A DNA stretch of 64,000 nucleotides from Fuscovulum ytuae. Lineage in GTDB: Bacteria; Pseudomonadota; Alphaproteobacteria; Rhodobacterales; Rhodobacteraceae. Position numbers and translations under genes: made by a program. The notes below the pieces were generated by a model, which saw nothing but the letters and a program-made list of their open reading frames with translations, searched no databases and was not told where the DNA came from. This document shows, piece after piece, positions 35,322 to 45,149 of the stretch. The stretch is from assembly GCF_029953595.1 (NCBI RefSeq), contig NZ_CP124535.1, forward strand, positions 1,892,001-1,956,000, given 5' to 3'. Within the stretch, counting starts at the first letter, position 1; every line of letters begins with the position of its first letter.

Positions 35322-36965
35322 TCACCGCCCGTCCAGCGCGCCAAGATCGGGCAGATGCCGCACCAAGGGCGCGGCCAGCCCCTGATGGTCCAGCACCTTG
35401 CGCACGGCGGGTCGCGCGCCGACCACGATCAGAACCCCCTCCCGCCGCGCCATCCGCCGCGCCAGCAAAAGGAAGGCCCGCGCCCCCGAACTGTCGATCA
35501 TCGGCACATCGGTCACATCCACGACGAACTCTCTCGGCCGATCCGCGATCCGCTCCAGAACCGAACCCAACCGCGCCGCCGCGCCAAAGAACCACGGCCC
35601 GCGCAGCCGGATCACCACCCGGTCGCCGTCCTGCTCGGCCACAGGCGCAGCGCCCGCGCCCGACATTTCCGCCGCCTCCGACATGCGCGCGATAAAGACC
35701 AGACCGCCCAGCGCAAAGCCCACCACGATCCCTTCTGTCAGATCCCGGAACACCACCAGCAGAAATGTCACCACCAGCACCGCAGCATCCGCCCGGCTGC
35801 CGCGCAACAGGTGCCAGAACTCCTCCTTCTCGGCCATGTTCCACGCCACCACCGCCAGCACCCCCGCCAGTGCCGCCAAGGGGATGAACCCCGCCAAGGG
35901 TGCCGCCACCAGCATGAAGGCCAGCACGAACAGCGCATGCAGCATCCCCGACACCGGCCCGCGCGACCCCGCGCGCACATTGGTGGCCGTGCGCGCGATG
36001 GTCCCTGTCACGCAGAACCCGCCAAACAGCGCCGATCCCACATTGGCCGCCCCCTGCGCCACAAGTTCCGCATTGCTCCGGTGGCGCGCCCCACTCATCC
36101 CATCCGCCACCACGGCAGAAAGCAGCGACTCGATGGCCCCCAGCAGGGCAAAGCTCACCGCCCAAGGCAGCGCCGCCAGCACCGCCTCACCCGTCATCAC
36201 AGGCAGGCCCGGCACAGGCGGCAGGCGCGGCAATTCCCCGAATTTCGACCCGATGGTTTCCACCTCCAGCCCCAGCCCCGCCACCAGAACCGATGCCAGC
36301 GCCACCGCGATCAACATCCCCGGCGCGCCCGGACGCCAGCGCTTCACCCCCTGAATGACCGCGATCACGCCCAAGGCGACCCCAAGCGCCGCCCCTGTCA
36401 GCGTCCCCCGCGCCTCCCATAGGGCGGCGACCTTCTCCACGATCTCCGCCGGTTCCGGCGCGGACAGCGTCAGCCCGAACAGGTCGCGCAACTGGCTGGT
36501 GAAGATGATGACCGCAATTCCGGCCGTGAACCCCACCGTTACCGGATAGGGGATGAACCGGATATAGGTCCCCAGCCGAAGCGCCCCCGCCGCCAGCAGG
36601 ATGAACCCCGACAGAAAGGTCGCAAGGATCAACCCCTCCAGCCCGATCGCCATCACACAGGCCGAGACCAGCACGATAAAGGCCCCCGCAGGCCCCCCGA
36701 TCTGATACCGCGACCCGCCCAGCAGCGACACGAGGAACCCGCCCACGATGGTGGTGTAAAGCCCCCGCTCCGGCCCCACCCCACTTGCAATGGCAATCGC
36801 CATCGACAAAGGCAGCGCCACAATGGCCACGGTCAGCCCCGCCAAGGCATCCGCCCGCAGATCGCGCAAGGCATAGCCCTCGCGCAGCACGGTCAACATC
36901 TTTGGCAGGAATTCCGGCTCACGCTGCGGAAGGGGCGAAGGGGCGGTGCGGCTTGCGTCTGTCAT
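35322..36965 (-). CDS. SulP-family anion permease with STAS domain
   Basis: A 547-residue SulP transporter. The membrane domain (about residues 30-410) has ALAGLTVAIVALPLSMAIAI as the first conserved helix and GLYTTIVGGF as the SulP core. The cytosolic STAS domain (about 430-540) includes VPMIDSSGARAF, the phosphorylation-loop segment of STAS domains. It imports sulfate, bicarbonate or another anion; the substrate is not determinable. The ATG at 36965 is chosen; a longer frame has no support. It is divergent from the flavin-reductase-like gene. Confidence 0.93.
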   Translation of the reverse strand: MTDASRTAPSPLPQREPEFLPKMLTVLREGYALRDLRADALAGLTVAIVALPLSMAIAIASGVGPERGLYTTIVGGFLVSLLGGSRYQIGGPAGAFIVLVSACVMAIGLEGLILATFLSGFILLAAGALRLGTYIRFIPYPVTVGFTAGIAVIIFTSQLRDLFGLTLSAPEPAEIVEKVAALWEARGTLTGAALGVALGVIAVIQGVKRWRPGAPGMLIAVALASVLVAGLGLEVETIGSKFGELPRLPPVPGLPVMTGEAVLAALPWAVSFALLGAIESLLSAVVADGMSGARHRSNAELVAQGAANVGSALFGGFCVTGTIARTATNVRAGSRGPVSGMLHALFVLAFMLVAAPLAGFIPLAALAGVLAVVAWNMAEKEEFWHLLRGSRADAAVLVVTFLLVVFRDLTEGIVVGFALGGLVFIARMSEAAEMSGAGAAPVAEQDGDRVVIRLRGPWFFGAAARLGSVLERIADRPREFVVDVTDVPMIDSSGARAFLLLARRMARREGVLIVVGARPAVRKVLDHQGLAAPLVRHLPDLGALDGR

Positions 36966-37039
36966 GATCCGGCAATAGCCAATAGGGATGGCGCATCCAA
37001 CGCCCACGCCCTGCCCCCTGTCAACCACCGGAACGCCAC

Positions 37040-37528
37040 ATGTCCACCCGTCCCGATCCCGTCGCCGCCGCCGATGACGAGGCCCGCGCGCTGGCCCGGT
37101 CGCTGATCGACACCGCGCGCCATGCCGCGCTCGCTGTCACCGACCCCGCCGATGGCACCCCCGGCATCAGCCGCATCGCCATCGGTCGCGCGCCGGATGG
37201 TGGGTTTCTGACCCTCGTCTCGGCCCTTGCACCCCATCATGCGGCGCTCAAGGCCCATCCTGCCTGCGCGCTGATGCTGGGCGACGTGGGGGATAAGGGC
37301 GACCCCCTCACCCATCCCCGCCTGATGGTAAAGGCCCGCGCAACCTTCCTCGCCCCCGACGATCCCGCGCGGCCCGCGCTTCGCGACCACTGGCTGATCC
37401 ATCAGCCCAAGGCCAAGCTCTACGTCGATTTCGGCGATTTCGCCTTCGTCCGGCTGACGCCCATCTCCGCCCTTCTGAATGGCGGCTTTGCCCGGGCCTT
37501 CCGGCTTTCGCCGGAAGACCTCGGGTAA
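37040..37528 (+). CDS. Pyridoxamine 5'-phosphate oxidase-like/HugZ-type protein
   Basis: A 162-residue split-barrel FMN-binding-like protein. ARHAALAVTDPADGTPGISRIAI is the first strand pair typical of this fold, and YVDFGDFAFVRLTPI is the conserved C-terminal segment found in HugZ-type haem-utilisation and general PNPOx-like proteins. It lacks the extra C-terminal domain of true HugZ. It stands alone between sulP and the beta-helix gene. The reaction is unknown. Confidence 0.85.
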   Translation: MSTRPDPVAAADDEARALARSLIDTARHAALAVTDPADGTPGISRIAIGRAPDGGFLTLVSALAPHHAALKAHPACALMLGDVGDKGDPLTHPRLMVKARATFLAPDDPARPALRDHWLIHQPKAKLYVDFGDFAFVRLTPISALLNGGFARAFRLSPEDLG

Positions 37529-37532
37529 AGGC

Positions 37533-39821
37533 TTACAACGGGTTATCGCAGCGCACCGTCACCTGCACCCGCCCCCGCACCGCCGTGGGCCAGCGCAGAT
37601 GCACCTCGTTGCGCGCCACCCCCTGCTCCACCAGCGCGAAAGGCTGCGCCCATTGCGCCACGTTCGATGCGTTGCTGATCTGCCCCTCCGGCACCAGCCC
37701 CGTCACCACCCGCGCGCGAGAGGCAAAAGGCAACCACGGCCCCGGCTGCACCACCCAAGTCTCCGCCGCGCTGCTCTGGTTATGCTCGATGATCACCGGA
37801 CTGACCGTCATCTGGTCGATGGAATGAAACGCATTCGCCTCAAAGGTGATGTTGCGGAACCGCCCCGTATCCAGCCCGGCAAAGGTATCGTCCACCCCCT
37901 CCACCCTCTCGATATTCCCGTTGATCGTGCGGAAGGCATTATCCGTCACCATCAACCCGTTGATGAAATGCCCCGGCCCGCGCGGCGTCACCACAATCCA
38001 GCGAAAGGCCGTGCTGACCCCGCTCGCCATGAAGATATTCCCCGTCACCGTCAGCCCGCCAAAGGACAGCTCATTGCTGAATCCCGGTTCCGCATCATGC
38101 TCGTTCGACCATTCAAGAAAGCAGTTGTCGATGTAATTCCCCACCACCAGACTGCGCGCATGGGTCGAGGTGAAGACGATCCCCGCCCGCCGGATTCCCG
38201 CCTCCTGCTCGTCCCCCTGAAAGAAGTGGTTCGCCACCACCAGATGCCCTGTCCCGCCCAGCACCGCGAAATGGGCAAACCGCACCACCCGGCATTCCCG
38301 CAGCTTCACGTCATTGGCGTTCACATTGACGGCAATCGTCGTCCGGCTCTGCACGGGCAGCGATTGCTCGTTCGACAGGAACTGGCACAGGTCCACCATC
38401 AACCCTTGGCAGCCCAGCCCCGGTGACGTGATCCCCCGGTCCAGCGGGCGGTTGAAGACGCAATTGTCCACCCGCAGTGCGATGCCTGCCACGGGCAGGA
38501 TGATCCCGCTGGCCACCCCGCTGCAGTCAAACTCCACCTCGCGAAACTCCAGACGGCTCAGATTGGCGAACCCCGCCAAATCGACGACATAGCGATAGCG
38601 CTGGAAGGTGAACGTCCGCGTCCCCGCCGCCGCGAACAGGGGTTGGCTCAACTCCACCGTCCCTGCCGCCACATTCACCGACCGGACATAGACCTCGCGC
38701 CCCACGCCCGTCCCGCTCACCCGCGCGCCAAGGGCGATATTCGCCGCATTCGCCACCCCGGTAAGCCGCGTGGGGTTTGAAACTGTATAGGTCGCGACCG
38801 ATGTCGCCACCGTCGTCGCCCATGCCGGGCTGTCCTGCGCATCCAGATGGCCGTTGCGGATCACCCGCCGCAGGTTAAAGACCGACAGGCCCGTGATCGC
38901 CGCAAGGTCGAGCGGTGCCGTCAACCGCACCCGCCGCCCCGACAGATCAAACTCCACATGATCCGAAAAATTGAACAGCGATTGCAACGCCTTGCGTAGC
39001 CCTGCCTCATCGTCGCCAAAGGCCGCCGCATAGGTGTTCAGGTCGAAATTCCGTCGACAGGTCAGCCGCGCCGTGGGCGGCATGGTGACCGTTCCCTCGA
39101 AATGCACATGGCTTTCAAAGGTCACATTTCCCGCCAGCCGATAGGTCCCCGCCGAAACCAGAACCGACCGTTGCCCCGCCGCCGCATCCGCCGCCTCGAA
39201 GGCCGCCGTGTCATCGGCCACCCCATCGCCCACCGCGCCATAGTCGCGCACATCGACCCATGTCATCAGGTCACGATGATAGACCTCGGTCGCATCCTCG
39301 ATCACGATGTCATCGATCCGCACCACGCCGCCCACCGGGCCAATCAGATCGATCCCCAGATGCCCATAGGCCGGGGCCGTGCCCCAGATCATGTCGGTCC
39401 CGCCCCGGTTCCCCGATCCGATGATCGCGCTTACCGTGAACACCTGCCCATAGGCGGTCAGCGCCACGCTCGGCCCCACCTGCACGGCGCTCGCCACGTT
39501 GGACCCGTTCGCCGCCGCCGCAAAACCTGCGATCCGCACCGTGGGCAAGGCGCCCGACAGGCATTTCACCCGCGCCGTCACGCGCAGATACAGCCCCGGC
39601 TGAAAGGGGATGCGCTGAAAGCTGCGCAGCTTCAGCGTGGCCGTGGCCTTCTGCACTTCCAGACATCCGCCGAAATCCTGATCGGCTGGCACAAAGGCCG
39701 CATTGGGCTGCCCCGCCCAAGACCCCTGCCCCGCAAGGCCATCTTCCCGCGACCACAGGCCCAGCCCCGCCTCAAAGGCCGGCGGCATCAGCGCCAGCCC
39801 CTCCGTCACCGCCATATTCAT
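37533..39821 (-). CDS. Large parallel beta-helix protein (pectate lyase/GH28-related), tailspike-like
   Basis: A 762-residue protein. The N-terminal 190 residues look like a carbohydrate-binding beta-sandwich (FGGCLEVQKATATLKLR, GLYLRVTARVKCLSG). It is followed by VRDYGAVGDGVADDTAAF, the classical start of the Pectate_lyase_3 beta-helix. Right-handed beta-helix coils then continue to about residue 690 with many short hydrophobic strands and Asn-rich turns. No signal peptide is seen. Such proteins act as polysaccharide lyases or as phage and gene-transfer-agent fibres. The ATG at 39821 has AGGGA upstream; a start 42 bases earlier is possible. No phage gene is adjacent, so a role as a stand-alone tail fibre or as an unsecreted lyase is undecided. 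Confidence 0.82.
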   Translation of the reverse strand: MNMAVTEGLALMPPAFEAGLGLWSREDGLAGQGSWAGQPNAAFVPADQDFGGCLEVQKATATLKLRSFQRIPFQPGLYLRVTARVKCLSGALPTVRIAGFAAAANGSNVASAVQVGPSVALTAYGQVFTVSAIIGSGNRGGTDMIWGTAPAYGHLGIDLIGPVGGVVRIDDIVIEDATEVYHRDLMTWVDVRDYGAVGDGVADDTAAFEAADAAAGQRSVLVSAGTYRLAGNVTFESHVHFEGTVTMPPTARLTCRRNFDLNTYAAAFGDDEAGLRKALQSLFNFSDHVEFDLSGRRVRLTAPLDLAAITGLSVFNLRRVIRNGHLDAQDSPAWATTVATSVATYTVSNPTRLTGVANAANIALGARVSGTGVGREVYVRSVNVAAGTVELSQPLFAAAGTRTFTFQRYRYVVDLAGFANLSRLEFREVEFDCSGVASGIILPVAGIALRVDNCVFNRPLDRGITSPGLGCQGLMVDLCQFLSNEQSLPVQSRTTIAVNVNANDVKLRECRVVRFAHFAVLGGTGHLVVANHFFQGDEQEAGIRRAGIVFTSTHARSLVVGNYIDNCFLEWSNEHDAEPGFSNELSFGGLTVTGNIFMASGVSTAFRWIVVTPRGPGHFINGLMVTDNAFRTINGNIERVEGVDDTFAGLDTGRFRNITFEANAFHSIDQMTVSPVIIEHNQSSAAETWVVQPGPWLPFASRARVVTGLVPEGQISNASNVAQWAQPFALVEQGVARNEVHLRWPTAVRGRVQVTVRCDNPL

Positions 39822-39920
39822 CGCATCCCTCGCCGCGTTTTCGCCCGCAGCAAGGGGTATCAAGGCAGGGTTAACGGGATGTCAGACCACCGTGCGCTCT
39901 CCGATCGCACTGGCGCAGGC

Positions 39921-40334
39921 TCAGGCCCCGACCCCCGGCTCCGGCAAAAGCTGGACGCCATTGATCAACCAGCCTTCCGGCCCCTCGACCATCTGATAGT
40001 CAAGGATATGGGTCCGCCCGGCCTGATCGGTGATCATCACCTTCTGCCACAGCCGCCCACCCACTTCGCGGTTCTCCAGCATCCGCACCGATCCGGGCCG
40101 ATGCACCATCGGATAGCCCTGCTTCACCATCCGCCCGAAATTTTCCGGCGACATGAAGATCGACTTGATCGAAGGCGAGGCAAAGGTGAAGGCCGTGGCA
40201 AAATCATCCGCCTTGAAGGCCTCGATCTGGTCGAGGATGGTCTTCTCCATCGGATTGTCCTGCGCGGCAACGGGTGCGGCGGCAGGCAGGCTCAGGCAAA
40301 AGGCAATCAACAGTCCAAAGGCGATGCGGCGCAT
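39921..40334 (-). CDS. Secreted small protein, DUF4864-like
   Basis: A 137-residue protein with a signal peptide (about residues 1-24, RRIAFGLLIAFCLSLPAAAP). The mature part starts QDNPMEKTILDQIEAFKADDF, with FTFASPSIKSIFMSPENFGRMV, matching the DUF4864 pattern. The fold is probably SnoaL-like, without known enzymatic function. The ATG at 40334 has AGGGAGG upstream. Confidence 0.85.
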   Translation of the reverse strand: MRRIAFGLLIAFCLSLPAAAPVAAQDNPMEKTILDQIEAFKADDFATAFTFASPSIKSIFMSPENFGRMVKQGYPMVHRPGSVRMLENREVGGRLWQKVMITDQAGRTHILDYQMVEGPEGWLINGVQLLPEPGVGA

Positions 40335-40483
40335 AGCGGCCTCCCTCAAACGTCCCCGGTGGAAAGCCTAGGGCATTGCGTCCACAGGTCAACGACGGCC
40401 TGCAACAGGGGCAAGGGCGCACCTGTGCGCCCACGCACGCTTAACCAATAATCGGCCCAAGTCTCTGCCGAAATTTGTATGCA

Positions 40484-40528
40484 CACTTTGCTGCACAAAA
40501 TCCGGCACAAAACAGGGCACAAGCGATG
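40484..40528 (+). repeat. 45-bp GCACAAAA intergenic repeat, copy B
   Basis: Highly similar to copy A at 6858-6902. The GTGCG/CGCAC inverted repeat and CTTAACCA about 60 bases upstream (40425-40446) also match copy A, so the shared unit is near 100 bases. It lies 3' of lysS and upstream of the DUF4864 gene. Confidence 0.75.
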
Positions 40529-40567
40529 CGCCCTGTCCTTGCCAAAATCTGTAATGAAGCCAAAAGG

Positions 40568-42145
40568 TTAAACCAGTTCGCCCGCCAGCGCCCGATCCAT
40601 CAGCGCCACGCTTTCCTTCACCCCGTAAAGCGCGACAAACCCGCCAAAGCGCGGCCCTTCGGACGCCCCCAGCAGCACCTCATACAGCGCCTTGAACCAG
40701 TCGCGCAGCGGCTCGAACCCATGTTCCTTGCCCACGGCAAAGACCATGGATTGCAGGGCATCCGCATCCTGCCCGCCCTCCCAAGCCACCAGCCGCGCAC
40801 GCAGATCGACCATCGCCGCCCGCTCTTTTTCGTCGGGCAGACGGAACTGCCGCGTGGGGGCGATCCGGTCGGTGAAATAGCGCACGGCAAAGCCTGCGGC
40901 GGCATCCAGATCGGGATGCGTCTCGGGGCTGGCCTCTGGCGCATAGGCGCGGATATATCCCCACAAGCCCTTGGAATCCTTGGCCCCTGCGACGCTTGCA
41001 AGGTTCAAAAGCATGCTGAACGGCACCACCATCTTGCTCTGTGGCGGATGGCCGCCATGGATATGCCAGACCGGGTTGTTCACCTGCCCATCGATATCCT
41101 GCGTCGGATAGGCCTTCAGCTGCTGGTGATATTCATCCACCGCCCGCGGGATCACATCGAAATGCATCCGCTTCGCCGTCTTGGGCTTTTGATACATGAA
41201 ATAGGACAAGGATTCCGTCGCGGCATAGGTCAGCCATTCGTCGATGGTCAGGCCATTGCCCTTCGATTTGGAAATCTTCTGCCCCTGATCGTCAAGGAAC
41301 AGCTCATAGGTCATATGGTTCGGCTTCCGCCCCCCCAAAACCTCGCAAATTCCGTCATAGATAGGCGTATTGGTGGAATGGTCCTTGCCATACATCTCAA
41401 AGTCGACATCCAAAGCCGCCCAGCGCGCCCCGAAATCCGGCTTCCACTGCAGCTTAACATTCCCCCCCGTAACCGGCAGCGTCCACTCGCGCCCGTCCTC
41501 GTCATCAAAGGTGATCTCGCCCCGCACGGCATCGACATTCTTCATCGGCACGTAAAGAACCCGCCCCGTTTCCGGGTGAATCGGCAGGAAACAGGAATAG
41601 GTCTGCTGCCGCTCCTCGCGCAAAGACGCCAGCATGATGTTCATGATCGCATCATACCGCTCTGCCGCCCGCCGCAGCACGGCATCAAACCGGCCTGACC
41701 CATAGAAATCCGTGGCCGAGATGAATTCATACTCGAACCCAAAGGTATCCAGAAACCGACGCAGCATCGCGTTGTTATGGTGGCCAAAGCTCGGATATTC
41801 GCCATAAGGATCGGGCACCGAAGTCAGCGGCTTCTGCATATGCTCGCGCAGCATGTCTTGCTGCGGAACGTTCTCTGGCACCTTCCGCATCCCATCAAGG
41901 TCGTCCGAAAAACAGATCAAGCGCGTCGGAATGTCCGAAATGATCTCGAAGGCCCGCCGGATCATCGTCGTCCGCGCCACCTCGCCAAAAGTCCCGATAT
42001 GCGGCAAGCCCGAGGGGCCATAGCCCGTCTCAAACAGCACATGCCCCTTTTCCGGGTCCTTCTTTTCATAGCGTTTGAGGATCGCGCGGGCCTCTTCAAA
42101 GGGCCAGGCTTTCGATTTCATCGCGGCGTCACGCAGGGCAGACAT
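40568..42145 (-). CDS. lysS: Lysyl-tRNA synthetase, class I
   Basis: A 525-residue class I LysRS, the type shared by archaea and most alphaproteobacteria and unrelated to the class II enzyme of E. coli. The HIGH-like motif is [12 protein letters not shown] and the KMSKS-like motif is KISKSKGNG. The substrate-pocket segment [17 protein letters not shown] is present. It charges tRNA-Lys. The ATG at 42145 has GAGGA upstream; an in-frame TTG six bases earlier was rejected. It is divergent from the TerB-like gene. Confidence 0.97.
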   Translation of the reverse strand: MSALRDAAMKSKAWPFEEARAILKRYEKKDPEKGHVLFETGYGPSGLPHIGTFGEVARTTMIRRAFEIISDIPTRLICFSDDLDGMRKVPENVPQQDMLREHMQKPLTSVPDPYGEYPSFGHHNNAMLRRFLDTFGFEYEFISATDFYGSGRFDAVLRRAAERYDAIMNIMLASLREERQQTYSCFLPIHPETGRVLYVPMKNVDAVRGEITFDDEDGREWTLPVTGGNVKLQWKPDFGARWAALDVDFEMYGKDHSTNTPIYDGICEVLGGRKPNHMTYELFLDDQGQKISKSKGNGLTIDEWLTYAATESLSYFMYQKPKTAKRMHFDVIPRAVDEYHQQLKAYPTQDIDGQVNNPVWHIHGGHPPQSKMVVPFSMLLNLASVAGAKDSKGLWGYIRAYAPEASPETHPDLDAAAGFAVRYFTDRIAPTRQFRLPDEKERAAMVDLRARLVAWEGGQDADALQSMVFAVGKEHGFEPLRDWFKALYEVLLGASEGPRFGGFVALYGVKESVALMDRALAGELV

Positions 42146-42260
42146 CGGCAATCCTCAAGGAAACGTGCAGAAACCCCATGCCTCCGCAACCCCCGTCCTC
42201 TATTGCCGCCCCCGCATCGCGTCAATAATCTCCGGGGTCAAAGCACCAAGGATTCCGACC

Positions 42261-42680
42261 ATGTCCGACACCCCCCCGATCTCTGCCCAAGATGCGCTCG
42301 TTGCCGTAATGGTCGCCTGCTCGGCCTCTGATCAGAACATGCGCACCGCCGAACTGGTGGCGATCCAGCGCATGGTCAACCATATGCCCGTTTTCGCCGA
42401 TTACGACCAAGACCGCATCCGCCGCATCAGCCAGATCGTCTTTGACCTGTTCGAAGAGGAAGACGGCCTCGACGCCCTTTTCGGTCTGATCCGCGAGGCG
42501 CTGCCCGAACGGCTGCACGAAACCGCCTATGCGCTGGCCTGCGATGTGGTCACAGCGGACGGCAACCATAATGAGGTGGAGCTGCGGATGCTCGACGAAG
42601 TGCGTGAGGAATTGAAGGTCGACCGCCTCCATGCCGCCGCCATCGAATGGGGCGCGCGCGTGCGCCACATGAAGCCCTGA
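42261..42680 (+). CDS. TerB-like tellurite-resistance family protein
   Basis: A 139-residue all-helical protein of the TerB/DjlA_N-like group, with the acidic metal-binding motif (DVVTADGNHNEVELRMLDEV) in the C-terminal half. AQDALVAVMVACSASDQNM begins the domain. In this family acidic residues bind calcium-like ions. Isolated TerB proteins are common, and no ter operon is present; the role is unknown. The ATG at 42261 follows AAGGATTCCGACC. Confidence 0.87.
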   Translation: MSDTPPISAQDALVAVMVACSASDQNMRTAELVAIQRMVNHMPVFADYDQDRIRRISQIVFDLFEEEDGLDALFGLIREALPERLHETAYALACDVVTADGNHNEVELRMLDEVREELKVDRLHAAAIEWGARVRHMKP

Positions 42681-42786
42681 ACAGAGACCGGGCCGGGCTC
42701 AAGCCTTCGCCCCATCATTTTCTTTCGAGAAATGTCCTCCGGCGTCGGCTATCGGGACGCCATCGGTTCAAGGCCCGATGACCGAC

Positions 42787-42871
42787 GGTGGCAGACATCC
42801 CCCGGTCCGACGCCTGCCACCGCGTGCCGGACCTAAAAATCCCTTCGGTAGGATGGGCCAGCCGGCCCATC
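42787..42871 (-). terminator. Hairpins between terB-like and dacB genes
   Basis: The stem GATGGGCC/GGCCCATC with an AGCC loop (42852-42871) lies 13 bases after the dacB stop. A second stem, GGTGGCAG/CTGCCACC (42787-42821), lies further on. No U-tract is seen on either strand, so these may be weak bidirectional terminators. Confidence 0.45.
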
Positions 42872-42883
42872 GCCGCCTGATAT

Positions 42884-44356
42884 TCACGCATAAAGCCCCG
42901 CCCAGCGTGCGATCAATTGCCCCTGCAACCGCCGCGCCCGGCGCGTCCAGGCCCGGCCACCCTCCGGCTGCTCCCGCTCCGCAACCGACAGACGATCGCG
43001 CCGTGCCGCATCCGCACAGAAGATGGCAAAGGCCAATTCTCGCCCCGTAGGCGGCTGCACATAACCCACCAGTGCCGAGACGAAGTTCAACGTCCCCGTC
43101 TTGCCGATCACCTTGACGGGGCTTTCAATCGCCTCGCCCTCGCCATCCCGCATCCCCAGATCGCGCAGCACGGCCTTCAACTGCCCGCCTGTCCGCGTCG
43201 CCTGCGCCGCCACCATCGCCCGCACCATCTCTTCCGCGCTGATCCGGCTGTCTGCTCCCAGCCCGGAATGATCAACAAACCGCCCCTCCGCGCCCAGCCG
43301 CGCCTTCGCCCAATCCGACATCGCCCCGCCCGAAGCCCGAAGCCCCCCTGCCCCCGACGCCGTCAACCCCACCACCTCTGCCGTCAGATTCGTAGACCAG
43401 CGCAGCATCCGCCGCAGAATATCGGCCAAAGGATCGCTTCGGTGTTCGGCCAGAACCTGCCCTCCCGCAGGCCCGCGCGCCGACCGCTTCGCCGCAGGCA
43501 GTTCAATCCCCTGCGCCGCGGCCAGCGTCTGGAACACCTCTGCCACATAGGCCCCCGGATTGCGCACAGGCAGCCAGCGGCTGCCGCCTTTGCCCAAGGC
43601 TTCCGAGGCCACCGTCCATTCCTCGGCCCCGCCCCGCGCGCGATAGGTGAACAAGGGCGCCTCCCGCCGCACCACCTCCATCCGCGCCATGCGCACCGGG
43701 GGGGCGAACCGCTCGCCCCGCGCGTCCATCGCCACACCCCAACCGCCTTGCGCGCGCCGCCATTCGAAATGCACCCGGTTGTAATTCAGGTTCAGACCCG
43801 AAATGGCGGGGTTGTACCCCACATGATCGGGCTGATCAGATGCGATCTGATCCAGCGCGGGCAGCGCCGTATCAACGTAAAGGAAATCCCCCCGCACCCG
43901 TCGCAGCCCCGTCGCCGCCAACCGCGCCGCCAGATCGCCCAGCCTATCTGTGTCCAGTTCCGGGTCCCCCGTCCCGATCAGGACCAGATCGCCTTCCAGC
44001 ACCCCGCCGCGCAGCGCCCCCGCCGCCACGACCTGCGTGACGAAACGATGCCCTGGCCCCAGCCGCTCCAGCGCGTAAAGCGCCGTCACCGCCTTGGCCG
44101 TGCTGGCAGGCGGCAGTGGCCTTCCGCCCTCCACCGCCTCAAGGATGCGCCCGCTCCGCGCCTCGGCAACCGCAAAGCCCACCACGCCGCCCAGCTTTGC
44201 CGCCGTGATCAACGCGCCGGGTTCCGCCGCCCCCGTCACCGCAGACCCGCCAGAAGGCCGCGCCACGGGCCGGGGGCTGATAACCAGCCCCTCGCCCAGC
44301 GCAGGCCCCGCCAAACCCGCCAGAACACCGCCCAGAACCACACGCCGCGAAACCAT
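42884..44356 (-). CDS. dacB: D-alanyl-D-alanine carboxypeptidase/endopeptidase (PBP4-type)
   Basis: A 490-residue class C low-molecular-weight penicillin-binding protein. The N-terminus has a signal (about residues 1-21) with RR near the start. Active-site motifs are STAK (in PPASTAKAVT), STN (in WSTNLTAE) and KTG (in GKTGTLNFVSAL), in the order of the PBP4/DacB family with its inserted domains between. It cleaves D-Ala-D-Ala and peptide cross-links in the periplasm. The ATG at 44356 has GGGAGGATGTG upstream. Confidence 0.95.
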   Translation of the reverse strand: MVSRRVVLGGVLAGLAGPALGEGLVISPRPVARPSGGSAVTGAAEPGALITAAKLGGVVGFAVAEARSGRILEAVEGGRPLPPASTAKAVTALYALERLGPGHRFVTQVVAAGALRGGVLEGDLVLIGTGDPELDTDRLGDLAARLAATGLRRVRGDFLYVDTALPALDQIASDQPDHVGYNPAISGLNLNYNRVHFEWRRAQGGWGVAMDARGERFAPPVRMARMEVVRREAPLFTYRARGGAEEWTVASEALGKGGSRWLPVRNPGAYVAEVFQTLAAAQGIELPAAKRSARGPAGGQVLAEHRSDPLADILRRMLRWSTNLTAEVVGLTASGAGGLRASGGAMSDWAKARLGAEGRFVDHSGLGADSRISAEEMVRAMVAAQATRTGGQLKAVLRDLGMRDGEGEAIESPVKVIGKTGTLNFVSALVGYVQPPTGRELAFAIFCADAARRDRLSVAEREQPEGGRAWTRRARRLQGQLIARWAGLYA

Positions 44357-44422
44357 CACATCCTCCCGACCCGACAGCGAAACCCTAGCCAAAGCCCCCG
44401 CGCCCCGGCAAGCGTCGCGCCG

Positions 44423-45019
44423 TCACACGCGCCATTCGCCCCGCGCCCGGATTGCGGTCGACGAAGACCCGTCCATCGGCAGGTTCACAAAACACCACGC
44501 AGGCGCATCCCGCACCCGCAGCACCTCGCCCCGCGCCACCCGCTCACCTCGGAAGATGCGCGCGGCCTTCGACACCCGCCCCCGCACACCCCAACCCGGC
44601 CGCGCCAGCACACCCACAGGCACCATGCGCAAAATATCCTGCCACCGCTCCCACCGATGGAACTGGCCCAGATTGTCTGCCCCCATCAGCCACACAAAGC
44701 GCACGCCGGGATAGATCGCCTGCAACCGTTCCAGCGTTTCCGCCGTGAACCGGGTGCCCAAACGTGCCTCCAGATCACTGACCACCACGCGCGGGTCGCG
44801 CATCACCGCCCGCGCCCGCGTCAGCCGGTCGGCCAAGGGCGCAGGCCCCCGCGCCTTCAACGGATTGCCGGGGGATACCAGCCACCAGACCCGGTCCAAC
44901 CCCATCCGCTTCAGCGCCTCGCGCGTGATGTGAACATGGCCCGCATGCGCCGGATCAAACGATCCGCCCAGCAACCCGATCACCATCCCCTTCCGCGCCA
45001 CGGGAAATCCTGCCCGCAC
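44423..45019 (-). CDS. nadD: Nicotinate-nucleotide adenylyltransferase
   Basis: A 198-residue nucleotidyltransferase. [17 protein letters not shown] contains the HxGH motif, [11 protein letters not shown] follows, and SSSTAIR is the second phosphate-binding motif. It adenylates nicotinate mononucleotide in NAD synthesis. The GTG at 45019 has GGAGGGACAGC upstream and gives [12 protein letters not shown], in line with related proteins; a longer frame to 45073 lacks support. It lies 67 bases upstream of dacB on the same strand. Confidence 0.95.
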   Translation of the reverse strand: MRAGFPVARKGMVIGLLGGSFDPAHAGHVHITREALKRMGLDRVWWLVSPGNPLKARGPAPLADRLTRARAVMRDPRVVVSDLEARLGTRFTAETLERLQAIYPGVRFVWLMGADNLGQFHRWERWQDILRMVPVGVLARPGWGVRGRVSKAARIFRGERVARGEVLRVRDAPAWCFVNLPMDGSSSTAIRARGEWRV

Positions 45020-45149
45020 GCTGTCCCTCCGCTGCCATTCCGGCCAAAGGCCCAACCAAACTGCCCCAATCACCTCACGTTGCCACTGTCCAGCATAATC
45101 GCTACATGGTCCCCCAACACCCCTTGGGATTCATTGCAGGAGCGGCACG

